35,583 bases of DNA, taken from assembly GCA_022750155.1 (NCBI GenBank), contig JAKIWG010000023.1, positions 1 to 35,583 on the forward strand. Reading direction: 5' to 3'. Positions 1-7,035 of the stretch are shown here, piece by piece (positions within the stretch are counted from its first letter, which is position 1; every line of letters starts with the position of its first letter). The position numbers were made by a program, and so were the translations under genes. This DNA comes from Thermoplasmata archaeon. GTDB lineage: Archaea > Thermoplasmatota > Thermoplasmata > Lutacidiplasmatales > UBA184. The notes under the pieces were generated by a model. It made no database searches, was not told the origin of the DNA, and saw only the letters and a program-made list of their open reading frames with translations.

Positions 1-166
1 GCTCGCCCGTTCGGTCCAGGACTGCGAACATCTTCCGACCGACGAACATCGACCTCGTCCCGAATCCCTTCCGGTGGGCCGAGATCGCGGCGTCCCCTTC
101 GGCCATCTCCTGGGCAAGGCGGGCGAAATGTTGGCGTGCCTCCTCGGGTGCTAAGGCATTCGACAC
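1..166 (-). CDS. TfoX/YjbR-like N-terminal domain protein (partial)
   Basis: Only the first 55 codons lie in the window; the rest continues beyond base 1. Reading the minus strand from a GTG at 164-166 gives a helical start (SNALAPEEARQHFARLAQEM) followed by a basic segment with KGFGTRSMFVGRKMFAVLD. This resembles the N-terminal part of the small TfoX/MmcQ-YjbR-like proteins, in which a short strand pair of the form 'FGG-G-MFA' follows a first helix. An in-frame TGA lies just before the GTG, so the start cannot be further upstream. A TATA-like CTTTATG on the minus strand sits about 25 bases before the start, which suits a leaderless archaeal transcript. The family is known mainly as small proteins of unclear function; assignment from a fragment is tentative. 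Confidence 0.5.
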   Translation of the reverse strand, partial: MSNALAPEEARQHFARLAQEMAEGDAAISAHRKGFGTRSMFVGRKMFAVLDRTGE

Positions 167-188
167 GCGCGGCGGAGGTCACTCCTGG

Positions 189-196
189 CATAAAGG
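189..196 (-). promoter_or_regulatory. TATA-like box for the partial TfoX/YjbR-like gene
   Basis: The minus strand reads CCTTTATG here, an A/T-rich island in GC-rich DNA. It lies about 23-30 bases before the GTG start at 166, the spacing expected for archaeal TATA box to transcript start when the mRNA is leaderless. Confidence 0.35.
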
Positions 197-254
197 ATAG
201 GCGAGTCTTTCGGCTGGGCTAGGCGTGAGCTGTCTCGGACAACGGATCGGCTCG

Positions 255-510
255 TGCCGGGCCAAGAAGGAGCGGCCCGAGTGGGTCACCCAACTGCGGG
301 AGCGCATCATCGAAAGGGGAGGCCGAAGCGGTCGAGGACTACACCGGGGTCCCTGCGACTGCCGAGTTTTCGCTCTCGTCGCCGAACTTGCTCCCTCGAA
401 TCAAGGCACTCGGGCCGATTCGCCCCTTCGGGTTCCTTACCGCGCGATTGCTTGCGCCAGGGGGACCGGACGAGATGCGCTCCGAGCTCGTTGCATTCGT
501 CGATCCGTAG
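255..510 (+). pseudogene. Decayed coding remnant, unidentified
   Basis: Two protein-like stretches lie in different frames. The first, near 258-312, reads RAKKERPEWVTQLRERIIE. Near 310-330 the protein-like signal moves to another frame and continues as VEDYTGVPATAEFSL and then LGPIRPFGFLTARLLAPG, up to a TAG at 508-510. The pattern fits a gene broken by a frameshift, with no intact start. I cannot name the family. It could also be chance coding potential in GC-rich DNA. Confidence 0.3.
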
Positions 511-534
511 GACGCGGCCGGCCAAGCCGCCCTC

Positions 535-882
535 ATGGCCCTGCCCTGTCAGCGATCCTGGGGGTCGGTGGTCGAAGACTTCGTCCGCCATCGGGACCGG
601 AAGTACCGCTTCGACTTCGACGGTTGGGCGGTCCGAAGGCACGTCCTCGCCCGAGGAAAGAACCTGGTCGGGCTCGGGAAGGAGGCGAACCGGGTCGAGG
701 ATGCGAAGGCGCTCGGTCTCAGGACGGTCGGTGGGCGGGCCAAGACCTACGTCGCCCCGGATCCGTTCAAGGGGAGCGCGACGGGGGCGGCGAGGAGGCT
801 CGGGGTGAGTGGGAGAACGGTGCGCCCCTGGAGACGGGGGAGTCGCAGAAGCTCGGGCGTGAGAAACCGCTGGCCGTGGTGA
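535..882 (+). pseudogene. Possible fragment with helix-turn-helix-like end
   Basis: An open frame of 115 codons gives a basic, protein-like sequence with FVRHRDRKYRFDFDGWAV near residue 16 and an end segment TGAARRLGVSGRTVRPWRRG that looks like a helix-turn-helix of the kind found in transposases and small regulators. There is no recognisable ribosome site and no full domain. It may be the tail of an inactivated mobile-element or regulator gene, next to the remnant just upstream. The function is unknown and it may not be expressed. Confidence 0.25.
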
Positions 883-1006
883 CCAAGTCGGTGTCAGCGC
901 TCCGGAATGGACTGCATCGCCCCCTTTTGTGCTGGCGAAATCGTATGGTGCGGGTTACGGAGGCTTTACAGCCCGAGAATCCTCGGAAACCAGGGAAGCG
1001 GGAGTC

Positions 1007-1819
1007 ATGCCGGCTCGAACCGTCCGACTCGGGGCTTCCCTCGCAATCGGCTGCGTCGTTCTCCTGGCTCTGGCACAAGTCGCGACCGCGGCAAGTCCAG
1101 CGCTCCGGCTCACGGCACCCTACAAGACTTCCGTAAATCTGTTCGATTCGCGAGGCCAGGCGGGGTGCGGCCGAGCATCATTCGCTGCCCTTGCGAACTT
1201 CGACAAGAACTCAGGTATCGGTTCGTTCGTCGACAGGTCGAGCGCAGGAAATTGTTCGGCGCCCAACGGAGATTCAGCGTCCGCTAGCAGCGAGTTCGAC
1301 CTCTACTTTCCTGTCAAGATGCCCTTGAGTGGGGGTCTGAAGATCAAGACGGATTGGACCCTCAACGTGTCTATTCTCGCGACCCTCGTTCCCGGTAACT
1401 GCACCGTGGGCAGGGCCGGAAGCTCCTCGTGCGTTGAGCAATCGGGGGCCTACCTATCCGGATCAGCCTACCTCATCGACACGACCACCTGGAGCGCGGT
1501 GGGCTGGGGGAACGCGGTCCTTAACCTCCAGAACACGAGCTTACACCAAGTGTTTTGCTACGCCGGGAACTGTTCCCAGTACGCGCATCGGTACTCGTCG
1601 CCCGGCGTAGGGGCAGGTCCCGTAAACTGGACCGTATGGGTGAATGTGACGAAGCTGAACCCGAACCATCGGTACGTTCTGTTTCTCTCGATATACGGTG
1701 CGGCCACGTCCTCTTTCACTGTCAACCAGGCTCACGAAGTCGGTGGAAAGGCCAGCGCGAGTGTCTCTATGCCAAAGACTGGCGGCGGCGCGCGGCTGGA
1801 CTCTATCCTCGTGAAGTAG
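1007..1819 (+). CDS. Secreted protein of unknown function
   Basis: The protein has 270 residues from the ATG at 1007. An in-frame ATG at 929 exists, but the later start is preferred because it puts a classic signal peptide at the N-terminus: basic RTVR, then hydrophobic LGASLAIGCVVLLALAQVATA, with cleavage likely after AxA. A purine-rich GGGAAGCGGGAG precedes this start. The mature part is rich in Ser, Asn, Gly and Thr, has several N-x-S/T sequons (NCS, NVS, NCT, NTS, NWT, NVT) and paired cysteines (for example FCYAGNC), which suits an exported, glycosylated, disulfide-bonded protein. There is no C-terminal membrane anchor. I recognise no family. It stands alone between gene-poor stretches. 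Confidence 0.7.
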   Translation: MPARTVRLGASLAIGCVVLLALAQVATAASPALRLTAPYKTSVNLFDSRGQAGCGRASFAALANFDKNSGIGSFVDRSSAGNCSAPNGDSASASSEFDLYFPVKMPLSGGLKIKTDWTLNVSILATLVPGNCTVGRAGSSSCVEQSGAYLSGSAYLIDTTTWSAVGWGNAVLNLQNTSLHQVFCYAGNCSQYAHRYSSPGVGAGPVNWTVWVNVTKLNPNHRYVLFLSIYGAATSSFTVNQAHEVGGKASASVSMPKTGGGARLDSILVK

Positions 1820-2342
1820 GTGTTGCGTGACGAGGTTCCCCTCCCACGGAGGTTGGGGGACGGGTCTTGTCGATGGCGGAGTTGCCTCTGCAAGATGGGT
1901 AAGGGGGCCCTCGGACAAGCGGACCTCGCCCTCGGCGAGTCTCTTCGCGGTCCGCTGCCTGTGCTTCGACTTCCTGGGCTCGGAGACGCGCCGAGCCCCT
2001 GGGATCATTTTGGACAAATTCACCGACCCCATCTGGCAGAATGTCGGATTCGCCTACCCCTAGCATGTCCGTGACGCTCTGTGCATCCCTCGAGTCCTTC
2101 CCCCGTGCGGAGTCCCGGCGTGCCATGGGCGACCTCGAGGGGTTCGCGATCCGCATGGGGCGGAGGATCTGGCCGGAGGGTCGCGAAATGGTCCAGAGGT
2201 CCTGGGAGGTCATCGAGAAGCTCAATCCCTACTCAGACCCAAGGTCTACGCCCGCTCCCTCTGGGCATCCTGGTCGCGGGGGAGGGGCGGGCCTCTCTCC
2301 GGGGGTCGGGAGGATTTCTGGGGTAGGGTGTGAATGGTTAAC
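1820..2342. other. Gene-poor stretch, no supported gene
   Basis: No open frame here has both a convincing start and a recognisable protein. A plus-strand frame from 2041 contains a protein-like piece (GDLEGFAIRMGRRIWPEGRE, then MVQRSWEVIEKLNPY) at about 2125-2235 that may be a remnant, but its ends are low-complexity and arginine/glycine-rich. A 78-codon frame at 1827-2063 is also unconvincing. Confidence 0.4.
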
Positions 2343-2513
2343 TTACGGGACCCGACTACGGGCCGTGCAGTTCGGGCATGGGTAGAAGGAAGCTGGGCGC
2401 TTGAACAGGTACCCGAGGGCGAACTTCGGAATCTTGAGCTCGTACTCGCAACGCCGGCAAAGGTAGACGGGCTTTCCGCTGGGATCGAGCCTGACGTGCG
2501 CGTGCTTGGTCAA
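2343..2513 (-). CDS. Small zinc-ribbon protein
   Basis: The minus strand from a TTG at 2511-2513 encodes 56 residues. Two CxxC pairs, CRRC (residues 19-22) and CPNC (46-49), are separated by a 23-residue segment with ELKIPKFALGYLF, which is the layout of a single zinc ribbon binding one metal ion. No ATG or GTG lies upstream in frame, so the TTG is the most plausible start; the coding frame itself stays open further upstream. A TATA-like TTTATC (2568-2573, minus) lies some 55 bases before it. It could be a small nucleic-acid-binding or protein-interaction module. No specific family is recognised. Confidence 0.6.
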   Translation of the reverse strand: MTKHAHVRLDPSGKPVYLCRRCEYELKIPKFALGYLFKRPASFYPCPNCTARSRVP

Positions 2514-2586
2514 GGGTAACGGCCCCGATTGGGAGAGGTAGCCTCCCGCTGGTTCAGGGCTGGGGTAGATAAAGGGGTAGTGAAAC

Positions 2587-2618
2587 GAAACGGCAATTGG
2601 TACTAACCCAGCCGTTTC
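2587..2618. repeat. Inverted repeat after tRNA-Val 3' end
   Basis: GAAACGGC at 2587-2594 and GCCGTTTC at 2611-2618 form a perfect 8-base inverted repeat with a 16-base loop. It starts two bases after the mature tRNA 3' end on the minus strand, so it may mark 3' processing or termination of the tRNA transcript. Confidence 0.5.
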
Positions 2619-2619
2619 A

Positions 2620-2692
2620 TGGGCGCGGCCAGATTCGAACTGGCGGCCTTCACCGTGTCAGGGTGACGTCATAACCACTAGACTACGCGCCC
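2620..2692 (-). tRNA. tRNA-Val (anticodon GAC)
   Basis: A 73-base cloverleaf on the minus strand. The acceptor stem GGGCGCG pairs with CGCGCCC, the discriminator is A, and CCA is not encoded, as is common in archaea. The D arm is GTCT-AGTGGTTAT-GAC. The anticodon stem TCACC/GGTGA carries the loop CTGACAC, giving anticodon GAC (valine). The T arm has the conserved TTCGAAT loop between GCCAG and CTGGC. There is no intron. A TATA-like CATAAGAA lies about 25-32 bases upstream. Confidence 0.95.
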
Positions 2693-2716
2693 GCGCGGGC
2701 GCCCACCAGCCCGCCG

Positions 2717-2724
2717 TTCTTATG
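2717..2724 (-). promoter_or_regulatory. TATA-like box for tRNA-Val
   Basis: The minus strand reads CATAAGAA, 25-32 bases upstream of the tRNA 5' end. A nearly identical CATAAGAG lies at the same distance before the GHMP kinase start at 16480, which supports it as a promoter element of this genome. Confidence 0.45.
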
Positions 2725-2757
2725 CCCTTCGCCCGGCGGTCTAGGACTATACTGGGC

Positions 2758-4320
2758 TCAGCCGTAGCCACCGGGAAAGTTGCCCGGGTCCTGGTGGTCG
2801 GTCCAATGATAGTAGCCCATCGATTGTCGCTGGGATTCGGAGACGTCCTGGCGCAACCCTCCTTGGAGGCTGCCGTAGGTCTCCTTGATCTGCTCCTCGA
2901 TCGAGCGGGCTCGAACCAGGGCCTCCTTCAGATGGCTGACCTCGAGGAACTCGCTGCCGGAGATCGCCGCGAGGTCGCCCGCGGTGCGGATGAGTCCGCC
3001 CAGCTCCCTCAGCCGGAGGGTGAGGGCATTGCGTCGGCCGTCGAGGAGCTCGGCCCGCCGGTGGGCCTCATGGATGAGCTCCTTCACCGCGTCCCGGGTC
3101 GCAGGTCGGATCCGACCATCCGAGGCGATCTCCTGGGCGCAGAACTGGGCGAGGCGCATCTGGTTCCGTTCGTTGTCCGGCATCGTCGTGTCCAGGAGGA
3201 CCTCGTAGCCGCCCCCTGCGATCCGCGACCGGAGCGGCGACATGATCTTGTGAATGTCCTGGATGTTCGACGCGGCGACCAGGATGAAGTCGCACGGGAC
3301 GTTGTCGACGCGGACCGACGCGCCCCCGGACTGCGGGTTGCGTCCGGTGATCGGGAAGCGTTTCTCCTGCATCGCGCTCAGCAGGTGACGCTGGATGTGC
3401 CCCAGGTGGGGTAGCTCATCGACGAACAGCACCCCCTCGTGCGCCTCGTGAACCGCCCCCGGAATGACCCGGTCGTAGGGCAAGGTGCCGAGCTGAGGGT
3501 GTCCGCCGTACGGGTCGTGACGGACATCCCCCAGAAGCTCTGTCTCGCTCGCACCGGTAGCCATCACGAACGTGATGCGGTCGAGCTTGACGAGCACCTT
3601 GCGCGGACTCTCCCGCTGGAGGGACCGTCGTCGCTCGAGCGCGCGCTGGTCGAGGACCTTGACCTTGTCGCCGGCCCGTTCGTAGGCGACGACCTCCTCC
3701 ACGCCGTTTCGCAGGCGCGTCGTCCGGACCGACTCCTGCGGGTTTCCTCCAGGATTGACCGTAAGCTCTAGGATCCCCCCCACGAGGTCCCGGAACGGAT
3801 TCCCGCTGCCGGGCACCGACCCGGGCTGGACCTGCTTGACGTTTCCGCAGCTCGGACAGTACCGGTCGATGGGGAGCGAATAGAAGCTGCAGCGCGGGCA
3901 CCGGTATCCCAGTCGCTCGGCGACCGTCGCCGGCGCTTCCGTCGGCGCGATGAGCTCGCCTTCCGTGGACCGGCGCGCCTCCCGCTCGTGGTAGACCTCT
4001 TCCCGGCTCACCATCTCGACGGAGGGGCGCTCCGGGTTCTCCGGATTGTGAACGATCCGGATCTCGCTCAACGGGCGCTCGAGGTGGAGGGCCAACGCCT
4101 GGGCGGTCATCGACTTGCCGATCCCGGGGGGGCCGACGAGCAGCAGGTGGCGGCGTTGATAGGCGGCGACCCGCGCGATCTCGACGGCGCGCTCCTGGCC
4201 GATGACCCGCGCGAGCGGGTCGGAGGGGATCGGGATGTCGGCCGTCGTCGCGAACTCGTCGAGCGATGCCGGGACCTTGCGAGGGGGATCGGATGCCGGG
4301 GGGGAACCGAGAGCGGGCAC
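2758..4320 (-). CDS. Lon-like AAA+ ATPase with zinc ribbon, no protease domain
   Basis: The protein has 520 residues from a GTG start. The ATPase core matches the archaeal LonB group: Walker A GPPGIGKS (63-70), Walker B GVLFVDEL (296-303), sensor Asn in AASN (349-352) and an LRSRI arginine segment (363-367). Between Walker A and B, where LonB has a membrane insertion, this protein has a zinc ribbon (CPRC 141-144, CPSC 155-158) and no membrane segment. The chain ends soon after the helical AAA+ lid, with a Gly/Tyr/Pro-rich tail. The Ser-Lys protease domain that normally follows is absent, and I see no remnant of it downstream. It is therefore probably a soluble remodelling or regulatory ATPase rather than a protease (inference). 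It follows dnaG on the same strand after a 79-base gap that holds a hairpin and a TATA-like CCTTAAGC. Confidence 0.8.
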   Translation of the reverse strand: MPALGSPPASDPPRKVPASLDEFATTADIPIPSDPLARVIGQERAVEIARVAAYQRRHLLLVGPPGIGKSMTAQALALHLERPLSEIRIVHNPENPERPSVEMVSREEVYHEREARRSTEGELIAPTEAPATVAERLGYRCPRCSFYSLPIDRYCPSCGNVKQVQPGSVPGSGNPFRDLVGGILELTVNPGGNPQESVRTTRLRNGVEEVVAYERAGDKVKVLDQRALERRRSLQRESPRKVLVKLDRITFVMATGASETELLGDVRHDPYGGHPQLGTLPYDRVIPGAVHEAHEGVLFVDELPHLGHIQRHLLSAMQEKRFPITGRNPQSGGASVRVDNVPCDFILVAASNIQDIHKIMSPLRSRIAGGGYEVLLDTTMPDNERNQMRLAQFCAQEIASDGRIRPATRDAVKELIHEAHRRAELLDGRRNALTLRLRELGGLIRTAGDLAAISGSEFLEVSHLKEALVRARSIEEQIKETYGSLQGGLRQDVSESQRQSMGYYHWTDHQDPGNFPGGYG

Positions 4321-4350
4321 GCCGGGTGGTCACTAAGTACGTCGGAGGAG

Positions 4351-4358
4351 GCTTAAGG
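4351..4358 (-). promoter_or_regulatory. Possible TATA-like box for the Lon-like ATPase gene
   Basis: The minus strand reads CCTTAAGC, 31-38 bases before the GTG start at 4320. This would give a nearly leaderless transcript separate from dnaG. Confidence 0.3.
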
Positions 4359-4359
4359 A

Positions 4360-4389
4360 CGCGGTCGGCAGCCGCTGCCGCCGACCGCG
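4360..4389. terminator. Hairpin between dnaG and the Lon-like ATPase gene
   Basis: CGCGGTCGGC (4360-4369) and GCCGACCGCG (4380-4389) are a perfect 10-base inverted repeat. The loop also contains part of a second nested repeat (GGCAGC/GCTGCC around 4367-4379). It begins about ten bases after the dnaG stop in the direction of transcription and could end or process the dnaG transcript. It is not followed by a clear U-run, so archaeal-type termination is not certain. Confidence 0.45.
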
Positions 4390-4399
4390 GGAAAGGTTT

Positions 4400-5821
4400 C
4401 TACCGGCCCGGGGGAGGCGCCGGGAGGTCGAACCGGGTGACGACCCGTATCTTCTCCGGGATCTTCCCGATCGCGCCGAGACGGCTCGCGATGACGAGCT
4501 CGACGCCCTTCTCCTGGGCGACGTCGAGCAGCCGCTGGCTCACCACCCCGTCGAAGACCAGCGTCTTCGCCGGAGCTTCGAGGGCCGCGAGCGTGTCGAT
4601 CATCTCCTTCACCGGCGCTTCGGCGATGATGGAGTCGTCCGCGCCGAGGAACAGGCTCTTCGAGGCGTTGTCCACACCGGCGAGCAGGTCGAAGTACCGC
4701 TGGAGTTCAGGGGGCAAGGGGGCGGTGGGCGCTGGGGGGGCCGCCATCGGGGGTGGGATGGGCACCGGCCGCATTCCCTGAGAGCCGGGTCCGCCCCGGT
4801 CCCCGCCGTCGCGGCGAGGCCCCCGGTCGTCCCTACGGTCGGAGCGATCGCGGGGAGGGCCCCGGTCGCCCGAGCTGCGGTCTCCCGGACCCCGGTCGCC
4901 CGAGCCCCGGTCCCCCGGAGCGCGGTCGCGCTCTCCGCCCATCGGTTCTCCGCGCTCGTCCATCGGGGAGCGGGAGGCGCCGGTCGATTCGAATCCCGTC
5001 ATCTCCAGGTACTGGTTGATGGGGATCTTGTTCCTGAGGCACTTGACGAGCTGCTTCTGGGTGAGCTCCTCGACCTCGCTGCCCCGCGGAGCGCGCGCGA
5101 CGAAATCGATGTCCATCGTCTGGAGCATCTCTCGCAGGATGAGCTCCCCGGCCCGGTCCCCGTCGGTGAATACCGTGACGGTCTTGCCGCGGGAGAGGTC
5201 CTTCACCGTCTGGGGGACGCTCGTCCCCTCGACCGCGATGACGTTCTTGATCCCGCAGCGCAGCAGGTTGAGCACGTCCGAGCGCCCCTCGACGACGATG
5301 AGCGCATCGGCCTGGTCGATGTTGGGTCCCGCGGGCAGGTGCTCGGGGCCGTAGCTCGTGATCTCCTCGACCTGGACGGCCTTTCGGACCGACTCGGTCA
5401 GGTCCATCCCGACGCCCTTCGACTCCTCCTGGAGCTTGGCGAGGATCTCTTTGGCCCGGTCGACGACCTTGGCGCGCTTGGAGATCCGGATGTCCTCGAC
5501 GCTGATGACCTCGATCTTCGCCCGGCAGGGCCCGATCCGGTCGACGGTCTCGAGGCCGGAGGCAAGGATCGCCGTCTCGACCTGGTCGAGCGACGAGGGG
5601 ATGATGATCTCCCCTTCGCTCTTCCCCTTGCGGGAGTCGATCTCGACCTCGATGCGGCCGATCCGGCCGGATTTCTGCAGGTCGCGCAGGTCGAGTTCGT
5701 CTCCGAGGAGACCTTCGGTCTGGCCGAATACGGCTCCGACGACGTCGGGCTTGTCGATGACGCCTTCGGCCATGATTCGGGCTTTGATTTGGTACTTGGC
5801 GGCGCTGGGATCGTTCGTCAT
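4400..5821 (-). CDS. dnaG: Archaeal DnaG-like primase / exosome-associated protein
   Basis: The protein has 473 residues from ATG 5821, preceded by a GGAGG ribosome site (CGGAGGAACC). The first ~165 residues match the archaeal DnaG N-terminal region. The Toprim domain spans about 168-265 with the catalytic acidic residues visible: E178 in VVEGRSD and D220/D222 in FTDGDRAG. Archaeal DnaG is known both for primer synthesis and as a stable exosome subunit acting in RNA degradation. Residues ~285-345 form a disordered linker of repeated GDR units rich in Gly, Asp and Arg, followed by a proline-rich stretch, before the conserved C-terminal region (about 370-473). A leader of about 200 bases separates the start from a TATA-like box. 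Confidence in identity is high; the linker is unusual. Confidence 0.93.
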   Translation of the reverse strand: MTNDPSAAKYQIKARIMAEGVIDKPDVVGAVFGQTEGLLGDELDLRDLQKSGRIGRIEVEIDSRKGKSEGEIIIPSSLDQVETAILASGLETVDRIGPCRAKIEVISVEDIRISKRAKVVDRAKEILAKLQEESKGVGMDLTESVRKAVQVEEITSYGPEHLPAGPNIDQADALIVVEGRSDVLNLLRCGIKNVIAVEGTSVPQTVKDLSRGKTVTVFTDGDRAGELILREMLQTMDIDFVARAPRGSEVEELTQKQLVKCLRNKIPINQYLEMTGFESTGASRSPMDERGEPMGGERDRAPGDRGSGDRGPGDRSSGDRGPPRDRSDRRDDRGPRRDGGDRGGPGSQGMRPVPIPPPMAAPPAPTAPLPPELQRYFDLLAGVDNASKSLFLGADDSIIAEAPVKEMIDTLAALEAPAKTLVFDGVVSQRLLDVAQEKGVELVIASRLGAIGKIPEKIRVVTRFDLPAPPPGR

Positions 5822-5886
5822 GGTGTTACGGTTCCTCCGTGGATGGTCTTAGGCCCCTATGGGGCCCGGTCCCCGGAAGACAGCCG

Positions 5887-5952
5887 TCAGTCAGCGCCGA
5901 TGCGGTCGGCCACGAGGTCGCGGATGTTACGACAGAGGCTGTGGGTGAGCAT
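5887..5952 (-). other. Possible 21-codon leader ORF before dnaG
   Basis: In the dnaG leader an ATG at 5950-5952 opens a short frame reading MLTHSLCRNIRDLVADRIGA and one final Asp, then TGA at 5887-5889. The peptide looks like an amphipathic helix. There is no clear ribosome site. The stretch from 5822 to 6203 (about 380 bases) otherwise contains only promoter-like elements and the leader. Confidence 0.25.
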
Positions 5953-6040
5953 GAGTCGTGAGTCCGTGAGACGTGGCGACGCGAGGCGCTAACCTCCGTC
6001 CGTCTCCGGGATTTCTTTCCGGGGGATGTGAGCGAAGGAG

Positions 6041-6050
6041 CGTATTTAAC
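6041..6050 (-). promoter_or_regulatory. TATA-like box, probable dnaG promoter
   Basis: The minus strand reads GTTAAATACG, the most A/T-rich spot between the divergent genes. Transcription would start near 6015-6020 and give a 5' leader of about 195 bases before dnaG. Confidence 0.4.
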
Positions 6051-6158
6051 TCAAGTGGGGGCGCGCGCACCGGTCGCTCCCGGCAAGATACTCAGCCTCC
6101 TACGCCGACAGAATGTCCCCCGGTGGGCGTGCCGATTCAGGTCGGATTGACCCAAGGG

Positions 6159-6166
6159 CTTTTTAG
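6159..6166 (+). promoter_or_regulatory. TATA-like box for the gene at 6204
   Basis: CTTTTTAG lies 38-45 bases before the ATG at 6204, in an otherwise GC-rich divergent promoter region shared with dnaG. Confidence 0.35.
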
Positions 6167-6203
6167 CGGGTCCCGTTACCACCGCTCGGGAGTCACACTT
6201 TAG

Positions 6204-6887
6204 ATGCCGAAGCGACGCAGGTCCGCCCCCCCGGCCCCGTCCCCGGACCCGAATCCCGAAGCGAGTCCGATGGCCCCACTTCCCGAGGACGACTTCGTCT
6301 CCTCGCTGCGGAATGAACTGTCCAGGACCCAGAAGGCCGCGGGCGAGAAGACCGGGGAGGACTTCACCCACCGCGCCGAGCTGAACAAGCGGCTTCTCCA
6401 GGACCTGTGGGAGGTCCACAACCAGTTCGAGGGGATCTCCGCCCACCTGACCGTCGAACCCTCGCAGACGCTGTTCGCCACCTTCGTCGAGTACCCCGAG
6501 AAGTGGACCTTCAAGGACAACTTCGACTTTGGCGCGGTCAAGACCATCGAGCTGAAGGACCGCGCTCCCGGCTGGCTCGGCTTCACCCTACGATTCTGGT
6601 ACTACCGGACCCCCGAAGGCCGGGGCCACCTCCGCTCGATATTCGAGTGGTGCGAAGGCGAGAGCTACCACCGCTACACCGGCTGGATGCGGATGATGAG
6701 CCAGGCGGTACTGTTCGATGGCGCCGAGGACACGGCGAGCATGCGCGAGATCCACGCCGTCCTCCGCGACGTCGTCGTCAAGTGGTACTCGGCCCACATC
6801 GACCGGTCCCCCGAGTCGTTCGCGGCGCACCTGAAGGAGAAATACCCGAAGGGCGCGAGCTACGCCAAAGAATCGTACCGAGAGTAG
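6204..6887 (+). CDS. Conserved-looking soluble protein, unknown function
   Basis: The protein has 227 residues from ATG 6204. After a basic, proline-rich and probably disordered N-terminus (1-28) comes a compact, aromatic-rich domain with charged helices (for example HRAELNKRLLQDLWEVHNQF near 51-70) and strands such as WLGFTLRFWYYR. It has no signal peptide, no membrane segment, one cysteine and no catalytic signature that I recognise. Base composition and codon use match the neighbouring genes, and the frame is clean, so it is very likely a real gene. It is divergent from dnaG and precedes the DP1 gene by 148 bases, which may hint at an information-processing role, but this is only context. 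Confidence 0.75.
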   Translation: MPKRRRSAPPAPSPDPNPEASPMAPLPEDDFVSSLRNELSRTQKAAGEKTGEDFTHRAELNKRLLQDLWEVHNQFEGISAHLTVEPSQTLFATFVEYPEKWTFKDNFDFGAVKTIELKDRAPGWLGFTLRFWYYRTPEGRGHLRSIFEWCEGESYHRYTGWMRMMSQAVLFDGAEDTASMREIHAVLRDVVVKWYSAHIDRSPESFAAHLKEKYPKGASYAKESYRE

Positions 6888-6939
6888 GGCCGCCCCGGGC
6901 ACGCCCTCTGCCCGCCGACCGCGCCCACCCGGCGAACGG

Positions 6940-6948
6940 TTGAAATAG
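6940..6948 (+). promoter_or_regulatory. Possible TATA-like box before the DP1 gene
   Basis: TTGAAATAG is the only A/T-rich island between the stop at 6887 and the DP1 start at 7036. It would imply a leader of about 60 bases. Confidence 0.3.
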
Positions 6949-7035
6949 CGCGCGCCTCCTCGCGGAGCCCGTCGCACGGGGCAAGGTCCTCCCGGGAAGG
7001 GGAGGGCCCTTCGCGTCGGCGGTCGGAGTAGGGGC

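Noticed and set aside
5822-6203. SRP RNA or RNase P RNA in the dnaG leader
   Set aside because: I looked for the conserved SRP helix-8 and RNase P core motifs and saw neither; the region is too short for either.
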